A stretch of DNA of 64,000 bases from Favolaschia claudopus (GCA_037176885.1 JAWWNJ010000012.1:248001-312000); one strand, 5' to 3'; positions 33,325 through 46,206 are shown, counted from the stretch's first letter. A program made the numbers and translations. Notes: generated by a model from the letters alone, not told the origin.

Positions 33325-34545
33325 TAGTCTCGATGCTACCGGTCTCCCGTGGCCTGTCGTGTACTCGGCCCTGCCGCGAAAGTCGTAGACACCGAGGCGT
33401 TCTGACTGCCGGTCTTGGCTGCTCTTGTTCTTTTCGACGAATGACCGCATGTGTGGGAGCTGGTCTGGGCGTGGGCGCGCGCTCGCCTGTGTTGCTGCGC
33501 GCTTCGGGAAGGCCGACTCCCTTGCGAGTCGCAATCGGGGAGGCGTAAGCGCTGCTCTCCTCGTACCCGCCGCATGCTACCGGCCTGCGGGGTCAAGTCC
33601 CTTCGTCCAGCCCTCACATCGGTGCGGGGGTGTCTAGTCTGGATGCTACCGGTCTCCCATGCGCGTCGTGGACTCGGCCCTCCTGCGCATCGTTGTAGAC
33701 ATTGAGGCACTCCCGCGGCCGTGCTTGGATGAACGGGAGCCGGTGCGGAAAGCTTGTCTCGGCGCGGGTACGGGGCTCTGAGGTCGGGCGTGCAGACACG
33801 GGGTATAATGCGTGCGTAAATGCCCATGGCAACATCCCCCGCCAAGCAATATATGCCATCTTCGTTCCTGATATCTCCGCGACGAGGGCGCTGCCGCCGC
33901 TGCGTCTTCTCTGCGTCCGTCGTTGGCGGTATGGTGGAAGGGTGAGGTCGGCAGGAATCCGCCCGATCGCGCTCGTCGACGAGGAAACGGTCGATCGCGA
34001 GGAGTGCATGAATATCCTAGAAGATGTCGCGTATGGCGTTGCTGGGTGAGGTCGGGTGAAGAAGGGAAGATCGGAGTGGACATCTAGGATGCATCGCATA
34101 TACCCAATTCCGCCAATTCATCTAAGGCATTTACTTCCTTCCGTTGCCTGCGGCGGCTTCCTCATTAGCAGAATCGAAGGATCCCCCGTGCATCTTCGCT
34201 ATGTACGCGGCGTAGACGCAGCATCTTGATGCGTTGGTGCTCCCGCTTCCGCCAACGCTGCCTTCGCCGCAGAACCGGACGATATCAAGCACTCTATGCC
34301 AGCAAATCTTCCAAGGCCGGCCGGGTGCATAACCCGTCCGCCGTCCGCGTGCGGGAGCTGGTGTCGGCGTGGGTGTGAGTGTTCTGAGGTCGGGCGCCGA
34401 AGACGCGAGGTATAATGTGTGCGTGAATGCTCATGGCAATCGCTCGCTGGTCGTGTACGCTCTTCGTTCTCTAAGATGTTGCGTCTGGCGTTGCTGCGTG
34501 CGGTCGGGTGAAGAATGCAAGCAAGTCTAAGATGACGTCGGTCTC
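33325..34545. repeat. Diverged GC-rich tandem repeats
   Basis: One repeat (GATGCTACCGGTCTCCC...ACTCGGCCCT) occurs at about 33331-33405 and 33641-33715. A second (GGGAGCYGGTG...CTGAGGTCGGGC...GGTATAATG) occurs at about 33735-33835 and 34349-34440, followed each time by GCGTTGCTG...GGTCGGGTGAAGAA. Open frames crossing it are low-complexity and not called genes. Confidence 0.65.
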
Positions 34546-35338
34546 TTGTGCCCGTCATTTGGGCTTTCACCGCCTCTGCCTCGATCCTTGCGTCCACTCG
34601 CGTCTCCCGCCGACGTAGTCCGGAGCTCGGGTGTCTCTTCCCCCAAGACATGACGATCTTGCAGTCGCGGCGTTCGAGCGAATGCGTTCGCGCTATTGAG
34701 GGGTGGATGATGCTTGCTGCGCCTGTATCGAGCTCGCTTCGACTTCATATCCAATGCGAGGGACGTCGTGCTGACGTTTCCGTAGCGTCTGCCCCATCTG
34801 ATTCGGACACGGACGCGGGGAGTCTCTACTGGTGAAACGGGCTCGGGGCGCCTCTTGCGACGCGGGGGGAAGATGCCCGACTGTGAAGAGAGGCTGGTCA
34901 AGTTTTGATATACTTCTTTTTACTTCCTTCCAAGGCTCTTTCCCTTTACTTATGCCTCTTGTATATCGTGATTCGGAGCTCATCTTTTAGCGTTGTCGGT
35001 GCCACTTTCTTGTACTTCTCTTCTCTGCTTGGGCGTTGGTTAGTCCTGTACTACTTGTATAAACCTCGTTATGCTTGTCTTGCTCCAGATCTTGGGCTGA
35101 GCATTCAAGCTCGTCTGATCTATAAAAGGAAATTTCGGTCGAGATTATTTGTTCGTATTGATTCGCACTTGATCTTACTTTCCTTTGTTCCTTGCTGTCA
35201 CCATCCTCGCCGTACTCTTGGATCGTGATACTATTCAGAAACCTTTGACGTAGTAAGCAGTGCCACGAACTCTTATTGGCTCTAGATCTGATTTCCACGA
35301 TCATTCAGCGTTTTATTCCCACTCTCAAGAGACCTCAA
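34546..35338. other. Region upstream of F-box F
   Basis: No gene is supported. TATAAAAGGAAATTT at 35121-35135, about 210 bp before the ATG, could be the promoter; the same string occurs inverted upstream of F-box H. Confidence 0.35.
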
Positions 35339-36448
35339 ATGCCACAGGATTCTCCCTCCGGTTTCACCTCCCCATTTTTTCCAACCACCCACGACATTGA
35401 AAACGTTCAGAACATCATGCGCTACTGTATTTTGCCGCCAAGATTGCGCACGGTAGTCTCAGTCGCGGTCGCACCTGATGAACTCAAGCCCTCAGGCTAC
35501 GATGCAGAGATTGCCGTCGTGGCGAAGGAACTGCAACGATTGCGCGCAGAACGTGCTACGCTCTCGAGATATGCAGAGAACTGTTGCAGCGTCATGGCTC
35601 CCGTTCGTCGGATGCCCGATGAATCGCTAGTGGAAATCTTTGCCTTCTGTCATCCACTGAGATTATATGACTTGATGGACAATGCCACCCCAAAGGATGA
35701 GGTGCATTGTGCCGTGCATCGTCATCTACTTGAACTCGGCAAAGTAACTCCTTTCACTAGGCAGGGCTAACTAGCGTAACAATATTTTCAGGTATGCTTC
35801 CATTGGTATCACCTTGCGATGCGGACACCGAAATTGTGGTCCAAGGTTTCCCTCAACACATATTGGTGGGATAAATGTGATGTCCCCTCCCGCAAATTGT
35901 TGGATTTGCTCGCGCCCTCCTTGGCGCGCGGTCGAAATCACGATCTGGTTCTGAGATTGGGATTTACGCATGGCGGCAAATTCAACAACGGCGTCTTGGA
36001 ACTCTTATGTAGGCATGCCCATCGGTGGCGAGATGTTTACATCTGGGCGGGATGCCCGTCCCCCGGAGCTCTCTCAAATGTGATCGGCAATCTTGATCGA
36101 CTACAGGCACTCAAGCTAGATGCTTCGTGCCCAGATATAAAGGCTTTCCAGGACGCTCCCGTCTTACGGCTATTCAGATTCAAGGGCAAATTCGAGGACA
36201 TTCCATGCCTACCCTGGGACCAAATCCAAATGTGCAAGCATTTTGGTGCTGTTGATAATTCCTATGCTCTACCATTACCCCTTCTCCCTCTCGCCGCCAA
36301 AGGGTCTACTTTTGAATTACGAATGGACCTCCGCAATCGCCCAGTTGGGTAGGGATGGGATGCGACAATTTCTTCACAGGTGGAAACCCTCAGGTTGTCG
36401 TTGGCCGCCGATGACCGAGAAGTCGTTGGCCATCTGTTTGACACTTTA
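35339..36448 (+). pseudogene. F-box protein F, nonsense-mutated and 3'-truncated
   Basis: Exon 1 35339-35743 (135 codons, F-box MAPVRRMPDESLVEIFAFC) and exon 2 from 35792 (VCFHWYHLAMRTPKLW) follow the family plan with a 48-nt intron. An in-frame TAG at 36350-36352 interrupts NRPVG*GWDATISSQVETL; family sequence continues in the same frame to LFDTL at 36448 and then stops abruptly. The following DNA is a dispersed repeat related to 31200-31290. About the last 190 family residues are missing. A single base change plus a repeat-associated truncation explain the loss. Confidence 0.88.
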
Positions 36449-37094
36449 TGCACTTACCGGCCCAACGGATGCGTCTGAAGCTCTCCTTCAACTAATTTGG
36501 AATGAATTTGAGGCTTTTCAACCATGGACAAAGACGAGAATCAAAACTAAGATAAGACAATGCAGTCGAAAGCACCACAGGGAGTCGGATTCCTGTCCAC
36601 AAAGAAATTGTAGTGCAAGGAAACAAAGCTTTGGTTGGGTCAGGTCAATGAGGTTTTGTCAATGAAAAGGAATAGAATACCACATTGACAAGCTTCATCA
36701 ATGCTGTCATGAAAGCCCAGCATCCTGAATGGAATTGATTCCCTGTGTGGAGGCTTAAGTTGGGCTTGAGCAGATCATACTCAGGTTACCTATTAATGTG
36801 TAGTCAACTACTGAAATCCCCATCAACTTTGATTGTTGTATTTCTGTCCATCCATTTCTCAATACTTTTTCTTATTGGTTTCTTAGCTTTCTCCCCGCAC
36901 TCACAACAGGGTTCCCAGGATGTCGTGAGAGGCTGGTCACGAGACTATCACCGCAAATGATGTAATCAATACCCTGAGAACAATGTTAATTCTTTCCGGA
37001 CTTCGGCTTGAGATCTTGGGAGCCTGTCAAAACAATGCCCAAACAATGCCTCATGTGGGACATGAGGCGCAGACTCCTCTTCCTTCCTACCACC
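36449..37094. repeat. Degenerate dispersed repeat and start of the AT-rich island
   Basis: The left part (36455-36660) matches the repeat with the degenerate tRNA-like unit seen near 31200-31420. From about 36.65 kb base composition becomes visibly richer in A and T, up to the DUF4470 gene. Confidence 0.5.
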
Positions 37095-40000
37095 ATGGCA
37101 CAGCTCCTCTTCTGGCCTGGCAAATTTTTCTTCTACCCTATTGGCAACACTTCAGCTGTGTCCTTAGCTCGGGATGTATCTCCTGATAAAGATATCAGCC
37201 TCCTTCTCCTTGGTTGCGGAGATCCTAGAAATGTCTTGTTTACTCTTGTTTCTGAGCACAAATCAGGTAAATCAAATCCACCGCCCTACGACACTTATGT
37301 TCAGTTGGATATCACCAGCAACTCGCAAATTGGACTTCACATGTGTGGACTTCGAGCCTGGTGTACTTGGTATATTCCTAACAATTTGAAAAGCCCATTC
37401 GTCTCATCTAATCCTGTAGCGCGCAATGTCTTGCTTCTGTCTCTAATCATCGATAAGAAACCAATGGACCAGATCTTTGATATCTTCTTTCACTTTTATC
37501 TCGAGCCACACACTCTTGCTTTACTGGTCTCACAATGTCAAGCTCTAGTTGATGGTTCTGCAACTTTAGTAAAGTGGCGGGCCTCCTTATATGGTTCCAC
37601 TTTGCACATGAGCAGTGAACATACACTAGCCCAGCTTCGCTTACACTGGCAACAATATTCAAGTATGCACAAGCTGCCCAAATCAGATCTTCAACCAATT
37701 TTGACAAGATTCAAGGCTGCAATGACAGGTCGCCAAACTGCCAGTGCTGACCGGATCTGGATGCACACTAGTCGCTCTGCTGGACCTCTGATTGACTTGG
37801 CAGCACCAACAATGTCCAATTGTTTCGATCACTACTGGAAACATGGGACAACATTTGTCTCCCCTACCCGCCGTTCTGCAGCCACTCTCCTTAACCCGGC
37901 TTTTGTTTACAGTCGAGGTGGCACCACTTGTGATGTTCACTATGGGACTGATCCACTTACTCCATTCCATCTGGCACCTGTCTTTGGCAACAATGCAGCA
38001 CCATCTCACGAAGATGTTATGAAAGGTGTTCGAGCCCAGTTTCATACATGGTGCACAGCATTTCATAACTACCATGGTCATGCACAATGTATTGTCCGAT
38101 TCTTTTTTGCAGATGCTATCTTTGCAACTCGAGCTTTGAAGGTTTTGGCAGACTCTGGTACTGTCAAGACAAGAATCCCAGTCTGTCAATGGCATACTGA
38201 TATCATAACCTTTGATAAGGAAGAGTACAAAAATGCTCCTGTACTTTTTGATGTGGTGGATACCTCCAATCTCGATGATCATCTTGTCCTTCTCAATGTA
38301 ATGATAACATCTATCCCTTTGTTAGCTGCAGCTGGAAAGGGTGTTCTATATCTGGAGTCTCTGCTTGTACAAACCTCTGATGGTGACATTCCCAAAGATT
38401 TCGCAAAACGTTTTAATGCAGATTTGTCAGTGATCTGTGTACTTTTCCAACTTTGTCCAGTGGATTTTGCAACAGGCTACTCAAGTCGAGGCAATGTTCA
38501 CGAGCTGAATGATGTTAGTAGAGGAGAAGGAGGGAAGCAAACACAATTTCATCAGGTCACAACTTGGAAACCAATGGACTGTGGTCCACCATTCATTGAT
38601 CCATGGCAATTGGGAACCTTTTTATATGACTGGTACCATGCGCTGTTTGAGGAAGAAGATTCCCCAACATTTTTGGATAAACATCGTGTCAACTTTATCC
38701 ATGCAGTGGCACGCTCAGGTCTTATGTACTTTTGTCGAGAGAGTTTTGTTTTGCTTTTGAAGTTTGTTCGTGATCAATTGCAGGTTTCAAGGGAAGATTG
38801 GGTAGCTGTTATGGATCGATTCATTCAAATCCAGATGGCAGACCAGTCAATGAAGATGGACACACTGAGCTTGCATGACTGCTGTGCTCTCATGCACTAT
38901 CATGGTGTTTATACCATGCCTGAATATCACCATGGTTTTACTCCTCGTGCTGGACCATTTAAACACTGGGAGGTGGTCCCACCACTGAGTCGGGTCTTCC
39001 TCAAGGTGCCTAGAGATAAACTTGCTGTGTTGACTCAAGACCAGGCCACAACTCCTAGCCTTGAAGCAGGCATGCGAGGTCCTAGGATGCTGAATCTGTT
39101 TTCTTGTATCCATGCAGCGTTTGGGACTGTATCCATGGTTGGTCCCTTGAAGGACCCACGGGTAGTGTTTGAGGAAGACCCTAAAAGGCTTCCATGGTTC
39201 TAAACCACTCATTGTCTCATTTGTGATGCCATCTGTGCTACTCAGTGGGCACGGCCCTAGATATGATGATCCAGAAAAACTCTCCATTGTTCTGATGTGC
39301 CAGAGCAATACAGCTAACATACACCACTATCTCAAAACCTTGGGCCCTTCACTTGAGATTCACTCTGCTGAGTTGTTTGATCAAGAGAATGTCATTGTCA
39401 TTCCAGAACAACCCATGCCTGTCAGGCAAACTATTCAATTACCAATTCCTTCTACATCATATGCAATAGGGGCACCAGGATCCATGAAGGCATTCTTCAA
39501 TGAGGAAAATAATCTATTTGAGCTATTTTCAGTTCTGACATCTGTTCAAAATGAGAATGCCAAATCTGCTTTGCAATCCTCTGGAAATGTATCTGTAAAG
39601 CAAATTTCTTTCAGGACTGTACAACTCAATCTGGAAGGTATTACACAAGATATTGTGTTTCCATTTCCAGTTGTGGGGTCTAAACATAGACTACGGATTG
39701 CCCGGAAGTCTTTGTGGATTGAGGTCAGACACTTGTCAGATTTGTATATTTCACCACTTACACCATGATTAGCTTATTGTTCCTGTTCGAACCTCGTTTA
39801 ATCAAGAAGGTCTAGATGCCAATCCTTTCCCAATTTCTCTCCAAGAGCTTTTAGTATCCATCGAATCAATCTTGACAGTCTTCCAACAATAGACCTGAAG
39901 GCCAAGAAGCTGTATGATTGGTTGAATCCACATGTGGGAGCTGCCTTTTCAAAACGAGAAGTGAAAGGTAGCAAGAAGAAACAAGTGGATTCCCTCAGAT

Positions 40001-40719
40001 TTGTCAAAGAAAGTATATCTTCCATCATAGTTTGTGCAGCTGGTATTCGACACAAGGGTTCTCCAGTTCAGCGCATCTTTGCACTGCGAGACAAAGCCAC
40101 CAACAATTGTGATACTGTCATTTTTGTCGACCAGCTTCGGTTTGACTTATCCTCTCATACAATAGTCTGTGATGGGTTCATTCTTCCATTGACACCTGGA
40201 CGTCTTGAACAAATGGTGCAAGATTTTAGCAGGCTTTTTCCCAAAATGGTGAACATTGGGTTGGACAAAGGGGAAATCACTTCATGGAAGCAACTCTTTC
40301 CAGCTCTTGTGGAAAGATGCCGGACTTGGAAGCATCTAGATTCCTGTCAGTATGTATCTAGTGGATGTGTCCCACTCAATACTCAGATGGAGCAAGTCCC
40401 TATCTGTGCATGTGGTGAAGGAAAAGATGTGCAAAGAATGAGCAACTTTGCCCTTTGGAAGCCTCTAGCAAAATACTGTACTCGGATAGCTATTTCCCCC
40501 TTATTTGGAGTATCATATCTAGAGACAATCGGACCAACTGATCGAAGGTGTTGTGTGTGCAGAGCAAATGCAGGGTTCACATGTCCGAAATGCAAGAAGG
40601 ACAGGTATTGTGGGAAGTGAGTAGCATTTTGGTTTGTTTCCTATTGAAATTAACTTTATCTCAGGGAATGTCAGGCAAAAGATTGGAAGAGGCACAAAGA
40701 AGTGCATCATGAATCTTAA
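37095..40719 (+). pseudogene. DUF4470-MYND protein, decayed copy
   Basis: Five exon blocks match the intact paralogue at 41887-45562: 37095-37266, 37319-37369, 37420-39723, 39773-40616, 40665-40719. Two lesions break it: an extra A in AAAA at 39183-39186 (DPK then GFHGSKPL in the next frame) and a roughly 7-nt deletion near 39855-39875. Correcting only for those lengths makes the total divisible by three. The N-terminal DUF4470 signature (FYPIGNTSAVSLARDV, RKLDFTCVDFEPGVL, ARNVLLLSL) and the C-terminal MYND finger (CCVC...CPKC...YC...C) are preserved. The upstream GHEA segment is also frame-shifted. Either lesion could be an assembly error, but two together favour real decay. Confidence 0.85.
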
Positions 40720-40949
40720 AAATATTCTGTGTCAGGTCTCAGGCGGTGACATAGCCTTCGGAAGGTAATAGTTTTCCATCATGTACTGTAAAATTACTGT
40801 CATTCATCTTCTTGATTCATTTGTGTCGTTAAGTGTTGATGTATTTTGATTTCTGAAAACATAGAAACTATAGGACTATGTTGAGGAGCCATGTGATATC
40901 ATCTATCACAAGGGGGTGAGCTATTACATAGAGTATACATAGAGTAACC

Positions 40950-41034
40950 AGTCCGCTCTGGTTACCTCGCTGGGACCCCCGCTGAGTGTAGCCGAGGTAA
41001 CCACCAGAGTGTACACAATTGTACACTCTGGTGA
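40950..41034. repeat. Two adjacent perfect hairpins
   Basis: GGTTACCTCG/CGAGGTAACC (10-bp arms, about 40963-41005) is directly followed by CCAGAGTGTA/TACACTCTGG (10-bp arms, 8-nt spacer, about 41006-41033). They lie between the two convergent DUF4470 genes and may be a small element or a cruciform. Confidence 0.65.
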
Positions 41035-41886
41035 TCGGAGTAGTGGCTCCGAGGGCCAACAGTACCACATAAGTAACGTCGGAGATTGCCAAAGGCAGCC
41101 CTCCCCGACTATTTAATCATGACATTCTGAGCCACTGGGAGATTGAAAAAGAGGGCAAAGGGGTAGAAAGCCATTGCATGATTAGAGTGTTTGCAACGCA
41201 GCTGTTGGAGCCATCACGTAACACAACACAAATCAACCGTTGGATGGCTCCAATTGCTCGTGCACAAACAGGCTATTGCCTAGATCTGCCAGCAGAAGCC
41301 TCAGGAGCCCCAGTTAGCTATAAATCCCGAAACCCAAAATATTGAAAAGAAATTGATATAGATGTTTTCTCCAAGAGTTCCTCTATTCAATCTACGACGG
41401 GGGAAAATTATAGAGGTGCATTAACATTCTTTGTGTATGATCTAATCATAGATGTAAAAATCCGACATGAACCATGTAATGGTCTACTATATAAAGCTGC
41501 CGTACAACCTTGGCATCTCTTAACATCATGGAAATTGGGAGAACACACTACACAGACGTTGGTGTTTTCCAATAAACAATTTAATGTTGATGGTTCATAA
41601 GGATTGTAATGTTCAATCAAAAGCATTGTACCTTTCGATCAGTTGGAATGTAAGTTGTCTTGCTGCAGAGTTCAGAGGCACGGGCTAGGCCTGATGCTGA
41701 ACTTGCTTACCTATCCTCTGACAACAACACAGCATTGAATGTCAAATTGAGAAGATCATGTCCGAAGTTATGAACTGGGTCACATTACACATAAACTCGT
41801 GCCTACATACAATCAAGGAATTGCCTCAAAGTAACAAAACAACATTCTGCTCCTGGAATCTGTTGCAACACTTAGTTCCTGTAATC
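41035..41886. other. Intergenic region of the convergent pair
   Basis: AT-rich, with no gene supported. It contains the 3' flanks of both DUF4470-MYND genes. A TGTTGGAGCCATC...GGATGGCTCCAA inverted pair is visible near 41205-41255. Confidence 0.45.
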
Positions 41887-44800
41887 TCATCCACTGAGGA
41901 TATCGTGATGAGCTACTTTGTGTCTTTTCCAATCTGCTTTCTGACATGCTCTAAAAAGAAATCAACTTGATTCAAACAATAATCTTCAACCCAAGTACTT
42001 ACTTTCCACAGTATCGATCTTTTTTGCACTCCAAACATGTCATACTGGCTTTCTTGCGACAAACATAGCATCTTCGATCTGTTTTCAAAATGTCCTCCAC
42101 ATATGACACTCCAAATAATGGTCCAAGTGCAATCTTTGTACAGTATTTGGCTAAAGGTTTCCATAGTGCCTGTTTGCTGATTTCCTTGGCATTTTTGCCT
42201 TCACCACACACACAGAGGGGAATAATATCATATTCAGTTGTGAGAGGAACTTGACCTGTTTGAGCATATTGGCATGAATCCAGGTGTTGCCAGGTGCGAC
42301 AACGTTCAACAAGCACTGGAAGAAGGTTCTTCCAAGCTGTTATTTCACCAGGCTCCAGGTAAAGATCTTTGATATCAGGAACAAGTCTATGGAAATTCTG
42401 TCCCATTTCATCCATGCGTGGCGAGCTCAGAGGCAGTACATATCCATCACACACAATGGTATGTGAAGATAAGTCAAAGCACAGCCTATCCACAAGAAGA
42501 AGTGTATCACATGTCTTTGTTGCTTTATCCCGAAGCCCAAAGATATTGTGTGGTGAGGCACCTTTAGGTTGGATACCTGAGGCACGTACTACAATTGAGT
42601 GGATCGTGTCCTTAACAAACATCAACGGGTCATTTTCTTTCTTCTGCCTGGCTTTGCTCTCTCTTCTTGAGAATGCACCTCCAATATGAGGATTGAGCCA
42701 GTCATAGAGCTCCTTGTTGGCAAGATCAACAGTGGGGAGAGATTGCAGGTTGACTCGATGCACACTCCAAGGCATAATCTCGGGGATAACAATAGGAAAA
42801 GGATCAACTGTAAACTCCTGCAGTATAAGTGATTGGGAGTCACAGAGTGGAACAATGAGCTACAAAATTGAATTCAGCAGTGGCACTTGCTAGTTAAGAT
42901 TCTCTTACCTCAAGCCAAAATGATTTCCTAGCAACTCGCAACCTGCACTTGGACCCTATTATAGGAAATGGGAAAGCAATTGTCTGGGAGACATTTCCAA
43001 GAGTGACTTCAATGCTTGTAAGGGATCTTTGTTTGATGCTTGGACTTCCATTGTGTTGCAATGTCAATCTGGGGTGCTCATTCTCTACATTGATCTTGAC
43101 TGAGAATGATTCCACCAAAGCACATTCTTCATCAAATAAGACACTAATTGGGCTTTGAGAACCTAATGAACCAGTAACTGGAAAGACTAGGTTTGAGAAC
43201 ATTGAATGACCGCTTGTGTCTGATTGTTCAGGCAACACAATGACATGCTCATGATCAAGAAGTCTTGCAGAAAATAACTCAAGGCGGTCACGTAAATCTT
43301 GACCATACAGCATGATGTTCTGTGCATTACTTTTGCAAGCCAGTGTGATATGAATGTCTTTAGGAAGCTCAGTCCCAGGATCTCCAGTGAGCAACCAGGC
43401 TGGCATTGTAAACGAAACAACCAAGGGCATAGAGCCACTCATACCCTTGAGGTCTCCTGTAAAGACAACTTTTGGATCTGTCTGTGATCCAGTCATTGTG
43501 ATAGTTCCAAAAGCAGCATGAACAGATGAAAAGAGATTATTCATCCTTATTCCACGGACCCCAGCTTCCAATGTTGGAGTTGCAGCCTGTCTTTGTATGA
43601 GGACATTCAGTTGTTTTCTTGGTACTATGAGGAAGACTCGAACAACAGGTGACACTTGTGCCCAGCTCTGAAATGGTCCAATTTTTGGAACATCTCCTTG
43701 CAGCATATCCATTTTATAAACTCCATGAAGATGGAGAAGAGCACAAAAGTCTTGAAACTTCAAATTCTCCATTTTTAAAGAAGGCTTGGCTGGATCTTCA
43801 GAATTTTGAGCTTTATGGATACTAAAAAACCTATCCATAGTTGCAATCCATTCATGTTCAGAGATTTGTAGTCTGTTCCGAACAAGGCACAGAAACAGTG
43901 CAAAGGTTTCCCGATTGTGGTGGGAAAGGCTGGATTGGCCCACACCCTGCATAGGATTGACACGGTTTTTGTTCCAAAAAACTTCAGCTTCTTCATTTTC
44001 AAAGTATGCATGGTAAAGATCATATAAGAAGGTCCCCAGCTGTTGCGGTCGTATTGTCAGAGAGCCACAGACCAAGTGTTTCCATACAGTAAGCTGATGA
44101 TATTGCCCTTGTTGATGTAAAGCCTTGTAAGTGATCAATTCATGCACATTTCCTCGTGTTGAATATCCTGTAGCAAAATCAACAGGACAGATGCCAAAAA
44201 CAATGCTCATGACTGCAAGATCTGCATGAAAGCGATGAACAAAGTCTTTTGGAGTTTCCCCGTCTGAGTTGCTGTGAGCTAACAGTGACTCTGTATAGAG
44301 GACAGAGTTTGCTGAACTCTTGAGTAATGGAAGAGCTATAGTGACAACATTGAGTAGACCAAGATCATCATCAAGATTGGAGGTGTCAACCACATCAAAG
44401 GTGAGTGGTGCTGCTTGATACTCTGTTTTGTCCAAGGTAATTGTACCTGTCTGCCATTGTTTAATGGGAACGTTGCCTTTCGCTTTTGAAGCCAATTTTT
44501 GTAAAGCACGAGTGGCAAAAACTGCATCTGCACAAAAAACGCGGATGGTGCATTGGCCGTGAATGTGATACTTGTAGAATGCTCCACACCACTCTTGAAA
44601 TTGCAGTCGAATACCCATCATAATATCCTCAGAAGATGGTTTCCTGTTTCCAAAGATAGGAGCTAGGTGAAAGGGAATAACAGGATCAGTGCCATAGTGC
44701 ACATTACACCCAATTCCAGATTGTGTGTAAACAAAAGTAGGGTTAAGAAGGGTAGCTGAAGACCGACGAGGTACACTGGTGAATGTCGTGCCATGTTGCC

Positions 44801-45562
44801 AGTAAGCACGAAAAAGTGAAGCAAGCGTAGGTATGGCCTTCATCATAAGTGGACCTGCAGAGCGACTGGGATGTATTGTGATTGATACAACATCGTTACT
44901 GGTTTGATTTTTTTTCTGGCACTCTGCAACTCCAGCTCTGAAGCGCTCTTGAATTGACAACAATTCTACCCGAGGCAATTGATGCATCCTAGAATACTGT
45001 TCCCAGTGCCAGCGTATCTTGTCCAAAGTATATTCCGTGCTCATCCGAAGACTAGAGCCATAAGAAGAGGTCTGCCAGGTGGCTAATGTGGTTGAAGATT
45101 GGATGAGAGCTTGACATTGTGTCACAAGTAAAGCTAGAGATCCAGGTTCAAGGAACATGTGGAAAAATATATTGAAGATAAGATCTGGTGGTCTGTTGTC
45201 AATGACCATGGAGAGTAACAAAATGTTCCGAGCTTGAAGAAAAGATGAGAACATTTCTTTGGGTTCATCCACCCACACTTACCTAGGACTGCGGGCTCAA
45301 AATCAATGCAAGTAAAATCAAGCTTGTGTCTGGCTAATTAGAGTAGTCCGTTAGCATGATATTGCCTTGTTAATTGAAAGTGCTGCATACCATTTTCATG
45401 CTCGCTGAAAAGTGTGAATAAGACATTTCTTGGATCACCACATCCCATGAGCAATAGAGTGATATCCTTGTCAGGAGGGACATCTCGTGCAAGCGACACC
45501 GCAGCAGTGTTGCCAATTGGGTAGAAGTAGTACTGTCCGGGCCAGTACAGAGGTTGTGCCAT
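41887..45562 (-). CDS. DUF4470-MYND zinc finger protein, intact, 1155 aa
   Basis: Five exons read on the minus strand: 45562-45391, 45333-45283, 45232-42909, 42859-42003 and 41950-41887, total 3468 nt, exactly in frame. DUF4470 occupies the N-terminus (WPGQYYFYPIGNTAAVSLAR, GCGDPRNVL, RHKLDFTCIDFEPAVL, ARNILLLSMV). A long middle region of unknown fold follows, and a MYND finger ends the protein (CYVC-x7-CLEC-x4-YC-x3-C-x7-H-x3-H); the last zinc ligand is His where most MYND fingers have Cys. MYND fingers bind proline-rich partners; the role of this fungal family is unknown. An in-frame ATG at 45634 would add 24 residues. Its paralogue at 37095 is convergent and broken. Confidence 0.88.
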
Positions 45563-45634
45563 GGTGGTAGGAGCAAAGAGAGGGCTAGCCTCATGGCCAA
45601 GGTGAGGCGCAGAAGTTCTGAGTATAGCTCCCAT

Positions 45635-46181
45635 GACATCATCAATGCATCATAGCTTGCGATATAAATTTAAAATAACCTTTTCACAATCCTGGCCGAT
45701 GTGTTGCCTGCAAATAACTTCGGCATCGTTGAAACAGCTTTGAACTTGTTTAAAATTGCAAACTCACCCTCAGCTATGTGCCTGCCGGACCACAGTTAAA
45801 ACTGGCCCTATCTGAGAAGTCAGTAAGTACTCAATAAGTGGCACAGTGGCAGGAGCTCAGGCTGAGCTAAACACATGGACAGAAATAAAACAGATGTTAG
45901 CGAGGCTGCTGAAAGAAAGTGAATACGATACGGACAGGTCGAGTAAATGCAAGGAGAATGACATTCTTAGAAATTTACATTGGAGAAGAAATGCAGGAGT
46001 GAAAAGATCCTCGAGAGTCGGCGATAGGTTCTCGTCAACTCACTCCGCCAGAATCATCCAAGGAATACAGATATTATTCCAAATCGGTTGCGCTGGGACA
46101 ATATGCTGCTAGTCAGTGCAGAAGAACGGGTACCAGATGTTCCAGCAAACGGAGCAGAATTGCTGCAGAAAGCGAAAGACA
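45635..46181. other. Right edge of the AT-rich island
   Basis: No gene is recognised. It is the upstream region of the DUF4470 gene and meets repeat-region DNA at about 46.1 kb. Confidence 0.4.
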
Positions 46182-46200
46182 AGAGAGAGAGAGAGAGAGA
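46182..46200 (+). repeat. (AG)n microsatellite
   Basis: About nine AG units in a row. Confidence 0.9.
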
Positions 46201-46206
46201 AAACAC

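Noticed and set aside
33614..34099. 161-codon minus-strand ORF
   Set aside because: It runs through tandem repeats and is open in other frames too; GC-rich repeat artefact.
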